From Actinomycetes bacterium (lineage in GTDB: Bacteria > Actinomycetota > Actinomycetes > Actinomycetales > Dermatophilaceae), in contig JAKOPT010000089.1 in assembly GCA_029778715.1 (NCBI GenBank), positions 1 to 64,000 of the forward strand: a stretch of DNA of 64,000 nucleotides. The letters are read 5' to 3'. Every line of letters starts with the position of its first letter. The first letter of the stretch is position 1. Made by a program: the position numbers and the translations under genes. Of this stretch, positions 42,718 through 53,636 are shown one piece after another. A model generated the notes under the pieces. It was given only the letters and a program-made list of their open reading frames with translations. It made no database searches and was not told the DNA's origin.

Positions 42718-43602
42718 ATGGCAACAACGCCCGAGGAGATCCTGGACGCTCTCGCGTCCGCCGACGACCTGCGCACGGTGGTGCGGACCCTCACGGCGAC
42801 AGCCCCCCTGCCGGCCCTGGTCGAAGCGATACGACGCGCTTCGGCCGCCCACGTCCGAGGGGTTCTCTATCGCGTAGTTGCCGATGTGCGCGCCGTCGAA
42901 GCGCTTGACGTGCTCGTGAGCGGCCTCACGAGCGACGCAGCCGCCGAACGCTCGACTGCTGCAGGTGCGCTGGGCACGATCGTCGGTTATCCGGGGGCGC
43001 ACCCGACACCGGCTCAGGTGGCTCGGGCCCGTCGGGCGCTGCTGGCGGCGCTCACCGCGGAAGCGGTGCCAGGGGTGCGGGCGAGTTTGCTGGCGGCACT
43101 GGCCCTGTGCGACAACACGAGCGACATAGCACTGCTCGAAGCCGGTGCCCTGGCGTCGGACCCAGCGATCAGGAACCAGGCACGCTGGGGCCTGGCGCAT
43201 CTTCGGCGCGACCGCCGAATCGACACGGCTGCCCTCGTCTTCCCTGCGCGCACGCCCCTCCCCGAACAGGTGCGGGCGATCTTGCTACTTGTCGCGAATC
43301 ACCTTGATGATGAACGAGATATCTTGTTGAGCCAGATCGAGCATCTGGTCCTGTTGCAGGGCAGTCCCGAGCAAATGACCTTCTATCTACCCGCCGATGC
43401 CCCACGACTGGGCCGGCCAGATGGTCCCCTTCCCCTCGACATCACCCAACGGGACGAGCAGGCAGCACCACTGGCCGACCTCACCCTCTACCTCGAGGGA
43501 GGGCAACTGAGCGCCCTCGAGCGCAGTCCCCGCGACGACGTTCCCGACGCCCGGAGCATCGGCCCGGCGTGGCCGCCCGTCGGGCGCGTCACGATCGGGT
43601 GA
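42718..43602 (+). CDS. Hypothetical helical-repeat protein with small C-terminal domain
   Basis: Protein of 294 residues. Residues 1-190 are almost entirely Ala/Leu/Arg-rich helices in HEAT-like pairs (ALDVLVSGLTSDAAAERSTAAGALGTIVG, VPGVRASLLAALALC). The last 80 residues change composition (YLPADAPRLGRPDGPLPLDITQRDEQ, LTLYLEGGQLSALERSPRDD) and resemble C-terminal strands seen in some bacterial immunity-like proteins. AAGGAG at 42701-42706 supports ATG 42718 or GTG 42715. Function unknown; codon use is slightly less GC-biased than in neighbours. Confidence 0.7.
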   Translation: MATTPEEILDALASADDLRTVVRTLTATAPLPALVEAIRRASAAHVRGVLYRVVADVRAVEALDVLVSGLTSDAAAERSTAAGALGTIVGYPGAHPTPAQVARARRALLAALTAEAVPGVRASLLAALALCDNTSDIALLEAGALASDPAIRNQARWGLAHLRRDRRIDTAALVFPARTPLPEQVRAILLLVANHLDDERDILLSQIEHLVLLQGSPEQMTFYLPADAPRLGRPDGPLPLDITQRDEQAAPLADLTLYLEGGQLSALERSPRDDVPDARSIGPAWPPVGRVTIG

Positions 43603-43628
43603 CACCGACCCGGGGGTGGCGGGAAGAT

Positions 43629-43672
43629 CGATGCCGAAGGACCCACCGTGATCGGTGGGTCCTTCGGCATCG
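43629..43672. terminator. Bidirectional terminator between convergent genes
   Basis: CGATGCCGAAGGACCCACCG, loop TGAT, then the exact complement forms a perfect 20-bp stem between the helical-repeat gene (plus) and ilvC (minus). It closes the ilvBNC transcript. Confidence 0.85.
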
Positions 43673-43702
43673 GTCCTTATCTGTTATGACGTGTGCCGGA
43701 CG

Positions 43703-44845
<1,143 letters not shown>

Positions 44846-45358
44846 CTAGGGCTTGGTGAGGGCGCGGTCGGTGATCGACCGGGGGCCTCGTCCGATGGCG
44901 ACCATGCCCGACTGGACGAGTTCTTTGATGCCGTAGGGCTCGAGGACGTCGAGCAGGGCGCGCAGTTTGTCGCGGTTGCCGGTGGCCTCGATGGTGAGGG
45001 ATTCGGTGGCCACGTCGACGACCTTGGCCCGGAACATCGAGACCATTTCGAGGACCTGGCTGCGGGTGGCCGGGTCGGCCTTGACCTTGATGAGCATGAC
45101 CTGGCGTTGAACCGAGGAGCCGGGTTCAAGTTCGACGACCTTGAGCACCTCGACGAGTTTGTTGAGTTGCTTGGTCACCTGCTCCAAGGGCAGGTCTTCG
45201 ACGTCGACGACGACGGTCATCCGCGAGATTTCGGGGATTTCGGTCTCACCGACGGCCAGGGAGTGAATGTTGAAGCCCCGCCGGGAAAACAACCCGGCGA
45301 TCCGGGCGAGGACACCCGGCTTGTTCTCGACGAGCACGGACAGCGTGTGCGTGGACAT
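44846..45358 (-). CDS. ilvN: Acetolactate synthase small (regulatory) subunit
   Basis: Regulatory subunit of acetohydroxyacid synthase, 170 residues. The N-terminal ACT domain is LSVLVENKPGVLARIAGLFSRRGFNIHSLAVGETE, which forms the valine-binding site in relatives; the C-terminal domain has LIKVKADPATRSQVLEMVSMFRAKVVDV. ATG 45358 is chosen because it has AGGGAAG nine bases upstream. A GTG at 45367 that overlaps the ilvB stop is the alternative. Translation is coupled to ilvB. Confidence 0.96.
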   Translation of the reverse strand: MSTHTLSVLVENKPGVLARIAGLFSRRGFNIHSLAVGETEIPEISRMTVVVDVEDLPLEQVTKQLNKLVEVLKVVELEPGSSVQRQVMLIKVKADPATRSQVLEMVSMFRAKVVDVATESLTIEATGNRDKLRALLDVLEPYGIKELVQSGMVAIGRGPRSITDRALTKP

Positions 45359-45363
45359 GGCGG

Positions 45364-47304
45364 TCACTTCCCTGCGGGGGTTGCGGGGTGGGCGGGGTCG
45401 CGGTGGGCGGCGGTGGCCGGTCCGCGGCTCTCGCGTGAGACTCCGCCTCCGCCCTCGCGGTCATCCCCCGGCGCCCCCGACTCCTCCCGGTCCCATTGCG
45501 GGGCGGTGTCCTTGGCCACCTGGATCAGGTCGTTGCTCACCCCAGCGGGCACCATCGGCCAGACCATCGCGTCGCGGTGAACGACGAAGTCGATGACCAC
45601 CGGCCGGTCGTTGATGGCCATCGCCGCCTCGATCACGGCGTCGACATCCTCGGGACGCTCGCAGCGGAGCCCCGCGCACCCGTAGGCCTCGGCCAGTTTG
45701 ACGAAGTCCGGCACCCGCTCCCCCGCGTGCGAGGTGTGCAGGTCGGTGTTGCTGTAGCGCTCGTTGTAGAACAGCGTCTGCCACTGGCGCACCATGCCGA
45801 GCGAGGAGTTGTTGATGACGGCGACCTTGATCGGGACGTCGTTGATGACGCAGGTGGCCAACTCCTGGTTGGTCATCTGGAAGCAGCCGTCGCCGTCGAT
45901 GGCCCACACGACCCGCTCGGGCTGGGCGACCTTGGCGCCCATCGCGGCCGGGACGGCATACCCCATGGTGCCCAGGCCGCCGGAGTTGAGCCAGGCGTTG
46001 GGACGTTCGTAGTCGACGAACTGGGCGGCCCACATCTGGTGCTGGCCGACGCCGGCGACGTAGACCGCCTCGGGGCCGGCAATCGCGCCGAGTCGCTGGA
46101 TGACGTACTGGGGAGCGAGGGGGGCGTCGTCGGGGCCGGGTTCGGTCCAGCCGAGGGGGAACATCTCCTTCCAGCCGGCCACCCGCTCGCGCCAGGCGGC
46201 GTAATCGCCGACATGACCGGCCTCCATGTCGTTGTCGACGGCCTCGATGAGGTCGGCGAGGACGGCCTTGGCATCGCCGACGATCGGGATGTCGGCCTTA
46301 CGGTTCTTGCTGATCTCGGCGGGGTCGATGTCGGCGTGGATGACCGCGGCTTCGGGCGCAAACGTCGACAACTGGCCGGTCACCCGGTCATCGAAACGGG
46401 CGCCGATGCAGATGATGAGGTCGGACTTCTGCAACCCGGTGACCGCGGGCACCGAGCCGTGCATGCCCGGCATACCCAGGTGGAGCGGGTGGCTGTCGGG
46501 GAGGGCGCCGCGGGCCATCAGCGTGGTGACGACCGGGATTTGGGTGAGTTCGACGAACCGGCGCAACTCCTCGCTAGCCCGGGCCCGGATGACGCCGCCG
46601 CCGATGTAGAGGATCGGCCGCTCGGCCGCGGCGATCGCGCGGGCCGCCTCGCGGATCTGCTTGCTGTGCGGGCGCAACACCGGTCGATAGCCGGGAAGCT
46701 CGATGCGCGGCGGCCAGGAGAACGTCGTCTTGGCCTGCAGGGCGTCCTTGGAAATGTCGACGAGCACCGGGCCTGGACGGCCGGTCGCGGCGATATGGAA
46801 GGCCTCGGCGATCACCCGGGGGATGTCGGCGGCGTTGGTGACGAGGTAGTTGTGCTTGGTCACCGGCATGGTGATGCCGCGGATGTCGGCCTCCTGGAAG
46901 GCGTCACTGCCGATCGCCGCCGAGGTGACCTGGCCGGTGATCGCCACGATCGGCACCGAGTCCATGTTGGCGTCGGCGATGGCCGTGACGAGGTTGGTCG
47001 CCCCCGGCCCCGAGGTCGCCATGCACACGCCCACCTTGCCCGAGGCGGCGGCATACCCCTCGGCGGCGTGCCCGGCACCCTGCTCGTGGCGAACGAGGAT
47101 GTGACGCACCTTGACCGAGTCGAGCAGCGGGTCGTAGGCCGGCAGGATCGCCCCGCCGGGAATCCCGAAGACCGTGTCGACGTCCATCGCCTCGAGCGAG
47201 AGGACGAGCGACTGGGCGCCGGTCACCTCGATCGGGGTCCGCGGACGGGTGTGCTGGGCCATCTGCGCCGGTGACGGGGTCACGCGCGCGCCGGACTCGC
47301 TCAT
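45364..47304 (-). CDS. ilvB: Acetolactate synthase large (catalytic) subunit
   Basis: TPP-dependent synthase of 646 residues making acetolactate or 2-aceto-2-hydroxybutyrate. Motifs are [19 protein letters not shown], the catalytic Glu in [22 protein letters not shown], the FAD-binding middle domain, and the TPP motif in [33 protein letters not shown]. It is first in ilvBNC and is preceded by a classic leader-peptide attenuator (47402-47499). Corynebacterium ilvBNC is known to be attenuated in this way. Confidence 0.97.
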   Translation of the reverse strand: MSESGARVTPSPAQMAQHTRPRTPIEVTGAQSLVLSLEAMDVDTVFGIPGGAILPAYDPLLDSVKVRHILVRHEQGAGHAAEGYAAASGKVGVCMATSGPGATNLVTAIADANMDSVPIVAITGQVTSAAIGSDAFQEADIRGITMPVTKHNYLVTNAADIPRVIAEAFHIAATGRPGPVLVDISKDALQAKTTFSWPPRIELPGYRPVLRPHSKQIREAARAIAAAERPILYIGGGVIRARASEELRRFVELTQIPVVTTLMARGALPDSHPLHLGMPGMHGSVPAVTGLQKSDLIICIGARFDDRVTGQLSTFAPEAAVIHADIDPAEISKNRKADIPIVGDAKAVLADLIEAVDNDMEAGHVGDYAAWRERVAGWKEMFPLGWTEPGPDDAPLAPQYVIQRLGAIAGPEAVYVAGVGQHQMWAAQFVDYERPNAWLNSGGLGTMGYAVPAAMGAKVAQPERVVWAIDGDGCFQMTNQELATCVINDVPIKVAVINNSSLGMVRQWQTLFYNERYSNTDLHTSHAGERVPDFVKLAEAYGCAGLRCERPEDVDAVIEAAMAINDRPVVIDFVVHRDAMVWPMVPAGVSNDLIQVAKDTAPQWDREESGAPGDDREGGGGVSRESRGPATAAHRDPAHPATPAGK

Positions 47305-47401
47305 GCGGTTTCACTTCCTTGACTTGCCGGGGTCCTGCTTTCGCACGGAACGGGTCGGCCGTGCGTCCTTTTGTCTCTGGTCCTGTGCGCCACGGGTGCA
47401 T

Positions 47402-47473
47402 AAAAAAACCTCCGGTCTCGTGGCGAGAGACAACGGAGGAGCGCGCCTGAGGTGATGCCGGATTCAGGCGCGC
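47402..47473 (-). terminator. ilvB attenuator: competing hairpins and terminator
   Basis: Minus-strand order: a perfect 10-bp hairpin with arms GCGCGCCTGA (47441-47473) that overlaps the leader stop codon, then CCTCCG ... CGGAGG with inner GTCTC/GAGAC (47409-47439), then seven U residues (47402-47408). The second stem is a strong intrinsic terminator about 100 bases before the ilvB start. Confidence 0.85.
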
Positions 47474-47499
47474 GGCGGAAGTACGAGCAACAGGGCCAC
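47464..47499 (-). CDS. ilvB leader peptide
   Basis: Eleven codons from GTG to TGA: MALLLVLPPRA, with four Leu and one Val codons in a run of five. Its stop lies inside the first attenuator hairpin, so stalling on scarce Leu or Val tRNA would leave the terminator unformed or formed differently. Composition and position make this assignment strong despite the length. Confidence 0.75.
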   Translation of the reverse strand: MALLLVLPPRA

Positions 47500-48357
47500 G
47501 CCACGACTCTGGTCGGGGCCCAGGGGGCGTGTCAACACGCGAGAGGCCGATCCCACATGTCGGACGTATGCCGTGTCTCACGTTGCGCTCTTCGATCCCG
47601 TATGCCGTGCGCGCGCGCCGCGCTCCTCGGCTCTCGGATGCCGCGTGCCCCCGCGCCTCGAGTAGCCCTCGCGCGCCCGCGTTCCCCCGTCTCGTCGCCC
47701 CACGCCCCCGCGCGCCGAGTTGCTCTCGCGTGCCCAGGTTCCCCGTCTCGTCGCCCCACGCCCCCACGCCCCCACGCCCCCGTCGGCCCTCCCCCGTCTC
47801 AAAGTCCCGCGTCCCTTCGCGCGCCTCCACCTCAAGCGAAGGAGTGAGACACGCTGACGATGAACCGTTTCGGGGTGTGGGTTTCGTGCTGGTTGCAGTC
47901 GGGCCGATGGCGGGTGATGAGGGGCGGAACCGGTGCGGAGGGGACAGCGCCGGCGGGGACGGGGGCTCGTTCGACACGCACAACCCAGGACCGTCCCCCA
48001 CACGCGTGTCAAGGGTGCCGTATCCCGCTCGTTCGGCACGCACAACCTAGGACCGTCCCCCACACGCGTGTCAAGGGTGCCGTATCCCGCTCGTTCGGCA
48101 CGCATCCCACAGGCTGGTGCTGGGAGCGGAGAGCGAGGAGGTGAAGGTGAGCAGGTGGGTGCCCACGGTGCTCGGGGGGCTCGTGTGAGTTCGCCGATGG
48201 TGAAGGCCGACCACGGTTCGCCATCGAAGGAGTGAGACACGCCGGGGATGCGGCGATTTCTCGGCGTGTCTCACTCCTTCGATGGGCGGGACCACCGCGT
48301 CTGACCGACCCCTTGCAGCAAGCGCGGAGGTGCAGCGGCACCTGACACACTTCAGGG
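47500..48357. repeat. Repeat-rich non-coding spacer upstream of ilvB
   Basis: About 860 bases without a credible gene. From 47630 to 47800 the DNA is a degenerate C-rich tandem (GTCTCGTCGCCCCACGCCCC appears twice). A 62-bp unit is repeated at 47981-48042 and 48043-48104, each with GGTGCCGTATCCCGCTCGTT and GGCACGC. A perfect 24-bp-arm hairpin is at 48221-48285, and a lone arm of it (GCGAAGGAGTGAGACACGC) is at 47836-47854. Two octamers lie near 47569 and 47599. Long frames here are products of base composition. Confidence 0.75.
48221..48285. repeat. Perfect inverted repeat, 24-bp arms
   Basis: The left arm begins CCATCGAAGGAGTGAGACAC (48221-48244) and the right arm (48262-48285) is its exact complement, with a 17-base loop. 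The phrase GAGTGAGACACGC also appears at 47843-47855 and at the 3' end of the gene ending at 10593, so the arm is itself a dispersed sequence. Confidence 0.88.
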
Positions 48358-48753
48358 ATGGCCAGGGCCGGGCGTGCTGTCATGTTCGTCGATGGAGACT
48401 GCGGGTTCTGCCTGCGCACCGCCGCGCAGATCCACCGGCTCGGTGTCGACGTCCAGGCGCGAGTCCTGCAAGATCAGGACCTCGCGGGGGCCGGTATTGA
48501 CGAGGCGCGCGCCCTGCGTGAGATCGCCGTCATCGACGCGCACGGGGCGATTCACTATGGCTACCTCGGCTGGGCGGCGATCCTGGCGACCGGCCCGTGG
48601 CCCTGGCGAGCCCTTGGCGTGGTCATGGGCCGCGGCCCGGGAGCGGCAGTGGCGCGGGCGGCATACCGATGGGTGAGCGAGAACCGGACCCGACTGCCTG
48701 GCGGTACGCTGCATGTGCGTTGCCGGCCGCCGATGCCCCCGGAGCGTCCCTAG
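48358..48753 (+). CDS. DCC-family thiol-disulfide oxidoreductase-like protein (DUF393)
   Basis: Protein of 131 residues. It starts MARAGRAVMFVDGDCGFCLRTAAQIHRLG, with the Asp-Gly-Asp-Cys-X-X-Cys signature of the DCC/YuxK family. The middle contains ALREIAVIDAHGAIHYGYLGWAAIL and the typical AYRWVSENRTRLPG. Predicted redox function on small proteins or quinones is not established. It has no RBS-rich leader. It is convergent with the DinB gene, four bases apart. Confidence 0.85.
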   Translation: MARAGRAVMFVDGDCGFCLRTAAQIHRLGVDVQARVLQDQDLAGAGIDEARALREIAVIDAHGAIHYGYLGWAAILATGPWPWRALGVVMGRGPGAAVARAAYRWVSENRTRLPGGTLHVRCRPPMPPERP

Positions 48754-48757
48754 CCCC

Positions 48758-49249
48758 TCAGAGGACCAGGTGTTGACGGCCGTCGACGAGTTCGACCGCG
48801 GCATCCAGATGACCAGCGTGACAACTGATTTCGGTGAGTGCATGGAGGAGAACCGCACGCGCGGAGCACAGGCGCCAACCACCGAACACGTCGTCGGGCC
48901 ACCACGCCGGTGCCGCATCGAGGTCGACAGTGGCGAGCACCCGATCGGCCTGCTCGGCCTGGGCTTCGTAGAGGGCCAGCACCTCTCTCGGCGAAAGGCC
49001 TGCCGGCGGCTTCCAACCATCCCCGTCCAGCGCTGCGATCGCCGCCTCGTCGGCGCCCAGAACGCACCGGAACCAGAACATCTCGTCATCCACGGCCAGA
49101 TGGTGGATCAGGGCGATCACGCTCCATCCTGACGGCAACGGGGCAGCGAGCAACTGCTGGTCCGTCAGTCCTTCGAGTGCCTTTCGGATATGCCGTCGTT
49201 GGGCAGCCTGGTGGGCGAGGAGTACGTCCATTTCTGGCCTGGGGCTCAT
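48758..49249 (-). CDS. DinB/DUF664-family protein
   Basis: Four-helix-bundle protein of 163 residues. It has SGWSVIALIHHLAVDDEMFWFRCVLG in the first half and VLLHALTEISCHAGHLDAAVELVDG near the C terminus; the His residues at these sites form the metal centre of DinB proteins. ATG 49249 (MSPRPEMD) is chosen. Many actinobacterial members are mycothiol- or bacillithiol-type S-transferases, but the substrate is unknown. Confidence 0.85.
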   Translation of the reverse strand: MSPRPEMDVLLAHQAAQRRHIRKALEGLTDQQLLAAPLPSGWSVIALIHHLAVDDEMFWFRCVLGADEAAIAALDGDGWKPPAGLSPREVLALYEAQAEQADRVLATVDLDAAPAWWPDDVFGGWRLCSARAVLLHALTEISCHAGHLDAAVELVDGRQHLVL

Positions 49250-49349
49250 GGTCTTTCGCCTTTCCACGCGACGTAGGCAGGTTCGTTACCCTCCCTTGAG
49301 CAGCACTCCTACGCCACCTTCGGCCGGGCCTATGGCGGCCTCGGCGAAG

Positions 49350-51194
49350 TCAGGGGACGCGGCGGACGGCGCCGTCGGAGGCGGAAGTGGCCATCGCGGC
49401 ATACGCCCGCAGCGCCGCCGAAATCGGGCGGTCACGGCTCACGGGCGTCCACGGATGCGCCCGAGCCTCCTGCGCCGCCCGGCGCGAGGCCAACTCCTCA
49501 TCGCTCACGTCGAGGTGCAGCGAGCGGCCCGGGATGTCGATGACGATCCGGTCCCCATCCTCGATGAGGCCCACCGGGCCACCCGAGGCCGCCTCGGGCG
49601 AGATGTGCCCGATGGAGAGCCCGGAGGTCCCGCCGGAGAAACGCCCGTCGGTGATGAGGGCGCACTGCTGCCCGAGACCGCGCCCCTTGAGGAAGGCCGT
49701 GGGGTAGAGCATCTCCTGCATCCCCGGCCCGCCCTTGGGGCCCTCGTAGCGGATGACGACGACGTCGCCGGGCCCGACGCTCTTGTCGAGGATGCCGTCG
49801 ACTGCGCCCTCCTGGCTCTCGAAGACCCGCGCCACCCCTTCGAAATGCCACACGTTCTCCGGCACGCCCGCGGTCTTGACGACGCACCCGTCGGGGGCGA
49901 TGTTGCCGTGGAGCACCGCGAGGCCGCCGTCCGCGGTGTAGGCGTGCTCCCGGTCCCGGATGCAGCCCTGCGCCGCGTCGAGGTCGAGGCTGGCCCACCG
50001 GTTGGTCGTGGAGAACGGCTCCGTCGTGCGCACCCCACCGGGGGCCGCGTGGAAGAGGTGGTATGCCGCCTCGCTCGCCGCCCCGCCGCGAACGTCCCAC
50101 TCCCCCAACCACTCATCAAGCGAGGGGGCATGGATCGCATGGACGTCCCGCTCAAGCAGCCCGGCCCGGTCGAGTTCGCCGAGCAGCGCGGGGATGCCGC
50201 CCGCGCGGTGGACGTCCTCCATGTGGAAAAGCTGGCTGTTCGGGGCCACCTTGGCCAGGCACGGCACACGTCGCGAGATGGCGTCGATCTCGGCGATCGA
50301 GAAGTCGACGTCCGCCTCGCGCGCGGCGGCGAGCAGGTGGAGCACGGTGTTCGTCGAGCCGCCCATCGCCACATCGAGGGCGACCGCGTTGCGGAAGGCC
50401 GACGGGGTGGCGATGCTGCGCGGCAGCACCGAATCGTCGTCGTTGTCGTAGTAGCGGTGGGCCAGTTCGACGGCTAGCTCCCCGGCACGCACAAACAGGT
50501 CGCGGCGCGCGGCGTGGGTGGCGAGCACCGAGCCGTTGCCGGGCAGCGAGAGCCCGATGGCCTCGGTGAGGCAGTTCATCGAGTTGGCGGTGAACATTCC
50601 CGAACACGACCCGCACGTCGGGCAGGCGGACCGCTCGATGGCCCCGATCTGCTCGTCGCTGTAGGAGTCGTCCACCGCGGCGACCATGGCGTCGACCAGA
50701 TCGAGCTTGCTGTGGACCAACCCCTCGACGGCCGTAGTCTTGCCCGCCTCCATCGGCCCCCCGGAGACGAACACAGCCGGGATGTTGAGGCGCAGCGCAG
50801 CCATGAGCATGCCCGGCGTGATCTTGTCGCAGTTGCTGATGCACACGAGGACATCGGCGCAGTGCGCGTTGACCATGTACTCGACGCTGTCGGCGATGAG
50901 TTCACGGCTCGGCAGCGAGTAGAGCATCCCCGAGTGCCCCATGGCGATCCCGTCGTCGACGGCGATCGTGTTGAACTCGCGCCCCACTCCCCCGTCCGCC
51001 GCCACCGACTCGGCGACGAGCTGCCCGAGGTCCTTGAGATGGACGTGCCCGGGCACGAACTGGGTGAAGCTGTTGGCGATCGCGACGATCGGTTTGCCGA
51101 AGTCGTCGTCGGTCATCCCGGTCGCCCGCCACAGGGCGCGGGCACCGGCCATCGTGCGACCGTGGGTGGAGGTCCGGGAGCGCAGTTCGGGCAT
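49350..51194 (-). CDS. ilvD: Dihydroxy-acid dehydratase
   Basis: Fe-S dehydratase of 614 residues producing 2-oxoisovalerate and 2-oxo-3-methylvalerate. Cluster and metal ligands are in [16 protein letters not shown] and [39 protein letters not shown] and [24 protein letters not shown] are further signatures. ATG 51194 ([26 protein letters not shown]) fits the family start. It is a separate transcript from ilvBNC, which lies 3.9 kb away across the repeat-rich spacer. No leader peptide is apparent upstream. Confidence 0.97.
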   Translation of the reverse strand: MPELRSRTSTHGRTMAGARALWRATGMTDDDFGKPIVAIANSFTQFVPGHVHLKDLGQLVAESVAADGGVGREFNTIAVDDGIAMGHSGMLYSLPSRELIADSVEYMVNAHCADVLVCISNCDKITPGMLMAALRLNIPAVFVSGGPMEAGKTTAVEGLVHSKLDLVDAMVAAVDDSYSDEQIGAIERSACPTCGSCSGMFTANSMNCLTEAIGLSLPGNGSVLATHAARRDLFVRAGELAVELAHRYYDNDDDSVLPRSIATPSAFRNAVALDVAMGGSTNTVLHLLAAAREADVDFSIAEIDAISRRVPCLAKVAPNSQLFHMEDVHRAGGIPALLGELDRAGLLERDVHAIHAPSLDEWLGEWDVRGGAASEAAYHLFHAAPGGVRTTEPFSTTNRWASLDLDAAQGCIRDREHAYTADGGLAVLHGNIAPDGCVVKTAGVPENVWHFEGVARVFESQEGAVDGILDKSVGPGDVVVIRYEGPKGGPGMQEMLYPTAFLKGRGLGQQCALITDGRFSGGTSGLSIGHISPEAASGGPVGLIEDGDRIVIDIPGRSLHLDVSDEELASRRAAQEARAHPWTPVSRDRPISAALRAYAAMATSASDGAVRRVP

Positions 51195-51323
51195 GACCCC
51201 GATCCTAGGTCCGTATGCCGCCCGCTCACCTCCCGCGCTCAGCCCGCGGCGCGGTTCGCCAGACTCCCAGGCCAGCGGCGCGGCATACGGACGCAGCGCG
51301 GCATACGCAATCGACGGCACGCG

Positions 51324-51371
51324 GAAAGTCGCGTTGGCGCGCACAAATTTGTGCGTGCCAACGCGACTTTC
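51324..51371. repeat. 48-bp near-perfect palindrome without loop
   Basis: GAAAGTCGCGTTGGC-GCGCACAAA followed immediately by TTTGTGCGT-GCCAACGCGACTTTC. The 24-bp arms differ at one position and there is no spacer. It lies between arcC (stop 51411) and the ilvD start, next to two direct octamers at about 51282 and 51299. It is too symmetric for a simple terminator. Confidence 0.85.
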
Positions 51372-51410
51372 TGCGCGCCAACCAAACGGGACGCCGGGGC
51401 CCGGCGAGCC

Positions 51411-52322
51411 TCAGCCGGAAATGCGGGTGCCCGCGCCCTCGACGCCAGCGACGATGTCGGCGATGTCGTCCAGCGATCCGATCACCGCGGTCTTGCCCGT
51501 GTTGGCGGCAAACCGGCTGGCCGCCAACACCTTCGGGCCCATCGAGCCGGCCGGCAGCACCGCGGGGTCCAACTCCTCGGGGGTTGCCGCGTCGATCTTC
51601 CGCGCCTCGGGGGTGCCGAACCCGGTGTACACCCCGTCGACGTCGGTGGCGATGACGAGCAGGTCGGCCTCCAACTCCTCCGCGAGCAACGCCGAGCAGA
51701 GGTCCTTGTCGATGACGGCCTCGACGCCGTGGAGTTTGCGGTCGCCGTCGTACATCGTCGGTATGCCGCCCCCACCAGCGCAGATGACGACCGTGTCGGC
51801 CTCGAGGAGTTTGCGGATCGGGCGCAACTCGAAGATCCGCTGCGGCTCGGGGCTGGCCACGACGCGGCGGAAGTGCGGGCCGTCGGGGGCGATCGACCAG
51901 CCCTTCTCCGCCGCGAGGGCCCGAGCCGTCGCCTCGTCGTAGATGGGACCGATGGGCTTGGTCGGGTGCGCAAACGCCGGGTCGTCGGCGGCCACCTCGA
52001 CCTGGGTCAGGATCGTGGCCAGCGACTGCTCGAAGGGCACGAGGTTGCCGAGTTCCTGCTCGATGAGGTAGCCGATCATCGCCTCGGTCTCGGCGCCCAG
52101 AACGTCGAGCGGGTAGGGGTTGACCTTGTCGTAGGCCGCTTGCTGGAGCGCGAGCAGGCCGACCTGGGGGCCGTTGCCATGGGCGACGACCACCTCGTTG
52201 CCGGGGACGACCTGCGCGATCTTCTCGCAGGCGGTGCGGACGTTGGCGCGTTGGTTCTCGACCTCCATGGGTTCGCCGCGGCGAAGAAGAGCGTTGCCGC
52301 CCAAAGCAATCACGATGCGCAT
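51411..52322 (-). CDS. arcC: Carbamate kinase
   Basis: Makes ATP from carbamoyl phosphate in the arginine deiminase pathway, 303 residues. Signatures are [78 protein letters not shown] and [15 protein letters not shown]. It is last in the arcD-arcA-arcB-arcC order, 27 bases after arcB. Confidence 0.97.
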   Translation of the reverse strand: MRIVIALGGNALLRRGEPMEVENQRANVRTACEKIAQVVPGNEVVVAHGNGPQVGLLALQQAAYDKVNPYPLDVLGAETEAMIGYLIEQELGNLVPFEQSLATILTQVEVAADDPAFAHPTKPIGPIYDEATARALAAEKGWSIAPDGPHFRRVVASPEPQRIFELRPIRKLLEADTVVICAGGGGIPTMYDGDRKLHGVEAVIDKDLCSALLAEELEADLLVIATDVDGVYTGFGTPEARKIDAATPEELDPAVLPAGSMGPKVLAASRFAANTGKTAVIGSLDDIADIVAGVEGAGTRISG

Positions 52323-52349
52323 GAGGACTCCTTGGCTGCTAGCGGCGGC

Positions 52350-53354
52350 TCAGGCGAGGGTGGCCACGAGAATGGCCTTGATCGTGTGCATCCGGTTCTC
52401 GGCCTGCTCGAAGGCGATGTTGTAGTTCGACTCGAACACGTCCTCGGTCACCTCGATGCCGTTGGCCAGGTGCGGGTACTGCGCCGCGATCTGGGCGCCC
52501 ACCTTGGTCTCGCTGTTGTGGAACGCCGGCAGGCAGTGCATGAACTTCACCCGCGGGTTGCCCGCGGCCGCCATCAATTCCGGGGTCACCTGGAAGGGCA
52601 GCAACTCCTCGATGCGCTCGCCCCACGTCTCGATCGGCTCGCCCATGGACACCCACACGTCGGTGTGGACGTAGTCGACACCGCGCACCGCCTCATGCGG
52701 GTCGTCGGTGACGAGGATGCGCGCGCCCGACTCGGCGGCGAACCCCTCGCACATCTGGACCAGTTCGGGTGCCGGCCACAGGTCCTTCGGTGCCCCGATC
52801 CGCACGTCCATGCCCAACTTGGCGCCGACGAGCAGGAGCGAGTTGGCGACGTTGTTGCGCCCGTCGCCGACGAAGGCAAAGGCGATCTCGTGGAGCGGCT
52901 TGGACGTGTGCTCGGTCATGGTGAGCACGTCGGCGAGCATCTGGGTCGGGTGGAACTCGTCGGTGAGCCCGTTGTAGACCGGCACCCCCGCGAACTCCGC
53001 GAGTTCGTCAACGGTGTGCTGGGAGAAGCCGCGGTATTCGATGGCGTCGTACATCCGCCCGAGGACCCGCGCGGTGTCCTTCATCGACTCCTTGTGCCCG
53101 ATCTGGCTGGAGGCCGGGTCGATGTAGGTCACGTGCGCGCCCTGGTCATAGGCGGCCACCTCGAAGGCGCACCGCGTGCGGGTCGAGGTCTTCTCGAAGA
53201 TGAGGGCGATGTTCTTGCCCTTGAGGCGCGGCACCTCGTCGCCGGTGTACTTGGCCCGCTTGAGGTCACGGGAGAGGTCGAGCAGGTAGTGCAGGTCCCG
53301 CTCGGTGTGGTGGACGAGGGAGAGGACGTTGCGGTTGCGGTTGTTGAAGGGCAT
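52350..53354 (-). CDS. arcB: Ornithine carbamoyltransferase, catabolic
   Basis: Splits citrulline with phosphate into ornithine and carbamoyl phosphate, 334 residues. The carbamoyl-phosphate site is [41 protein letters not shown] and [12 protein letters not shown] bind substrates, and FMHCLPAFH carries the catalytic Cys. The anabolic ArgF is similar in sequence; the catabolic assignment rests on its place between arcA and arcC. Confidence 0.95.
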   Translation of the reverse strand: MPFNNRNRNVLSLVHHTERDLHYLLDLSRDLKRAKYTGDEVPRLKGKNIALIFEKTSTRTRCAFEVAAYDQGAHVTYIDPASSQIGHKESMKDTARVLGRMYDAIEYRGFSQHTVDELAEFAGVPVYNGLTDEFHPTQMLADVLTMTEHTSKPLHEIAFAFVGDGRNNVANSLLLVGAKLGMDVRIGAPKDLWPAPELVQMCEGFAAESGARILVTDDPHEAVRGVDYVHTDVWVSMGEPIETWGERIEELLPFQVTPELMAAAGNPRVKFMHCLPAFHNSETKVGAQIAAQYPHLANGIEVTEDVFESNYNIAFEQAENRMHTIKAILVATLA

Positions 53355-53410
53355 GTCGGGCTCCTTGCGACGTTCTCGGTGAGTGGTGGGTGATGGCTGT
53401 GGCCGGGGCC

Positions 53411-53506
53411 GTCAACAATCCACCTATTGGTCGAATGTTGACGGCGGGGTGAGGGCTGGGACCGGGCCGGCCGTGTCAACAATCCACCTATTGGTCGAAT
53501 GTTGAC
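53411..53506. repeat. Two more copies of the 32-bp palindromic repeat
   Basis: GTCAACAATCCACCTATTGG plus TCGAATGTTGAC occurs at 53411-53442 and 53475-53506, between the arcB start and the arcA stop. The inverted arms are slightly weakened (AATGTTGAC). They are followed by a hairpin in which GCCGTGGGCTC and GAGCCCACGGC pair (about 53540-53627), probably the end of arcA. Confidence 0.9.
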
Positions 53507-53636
53507 GGCCGGCTGGCTTGGGTCAGGGGGACGTGGTCGGATGCCGTGGGCTCTCGGATGCCGTGGGCTCTCGTATGCCGCGCCGCCGCCGGTTGGCCGG
53601 CCCCGGGGCGGCGAGCCCACGGCATACGGAAAAACC

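Noticed and set aside
52350-53354. Anabolic ornithine carbamoyltransferase argF
   Set aside because: Sequence alone cannot separate it, but its place between arcA and arcC with an antiporter favours the catabolic role; no other arginine synthesis gene is present.
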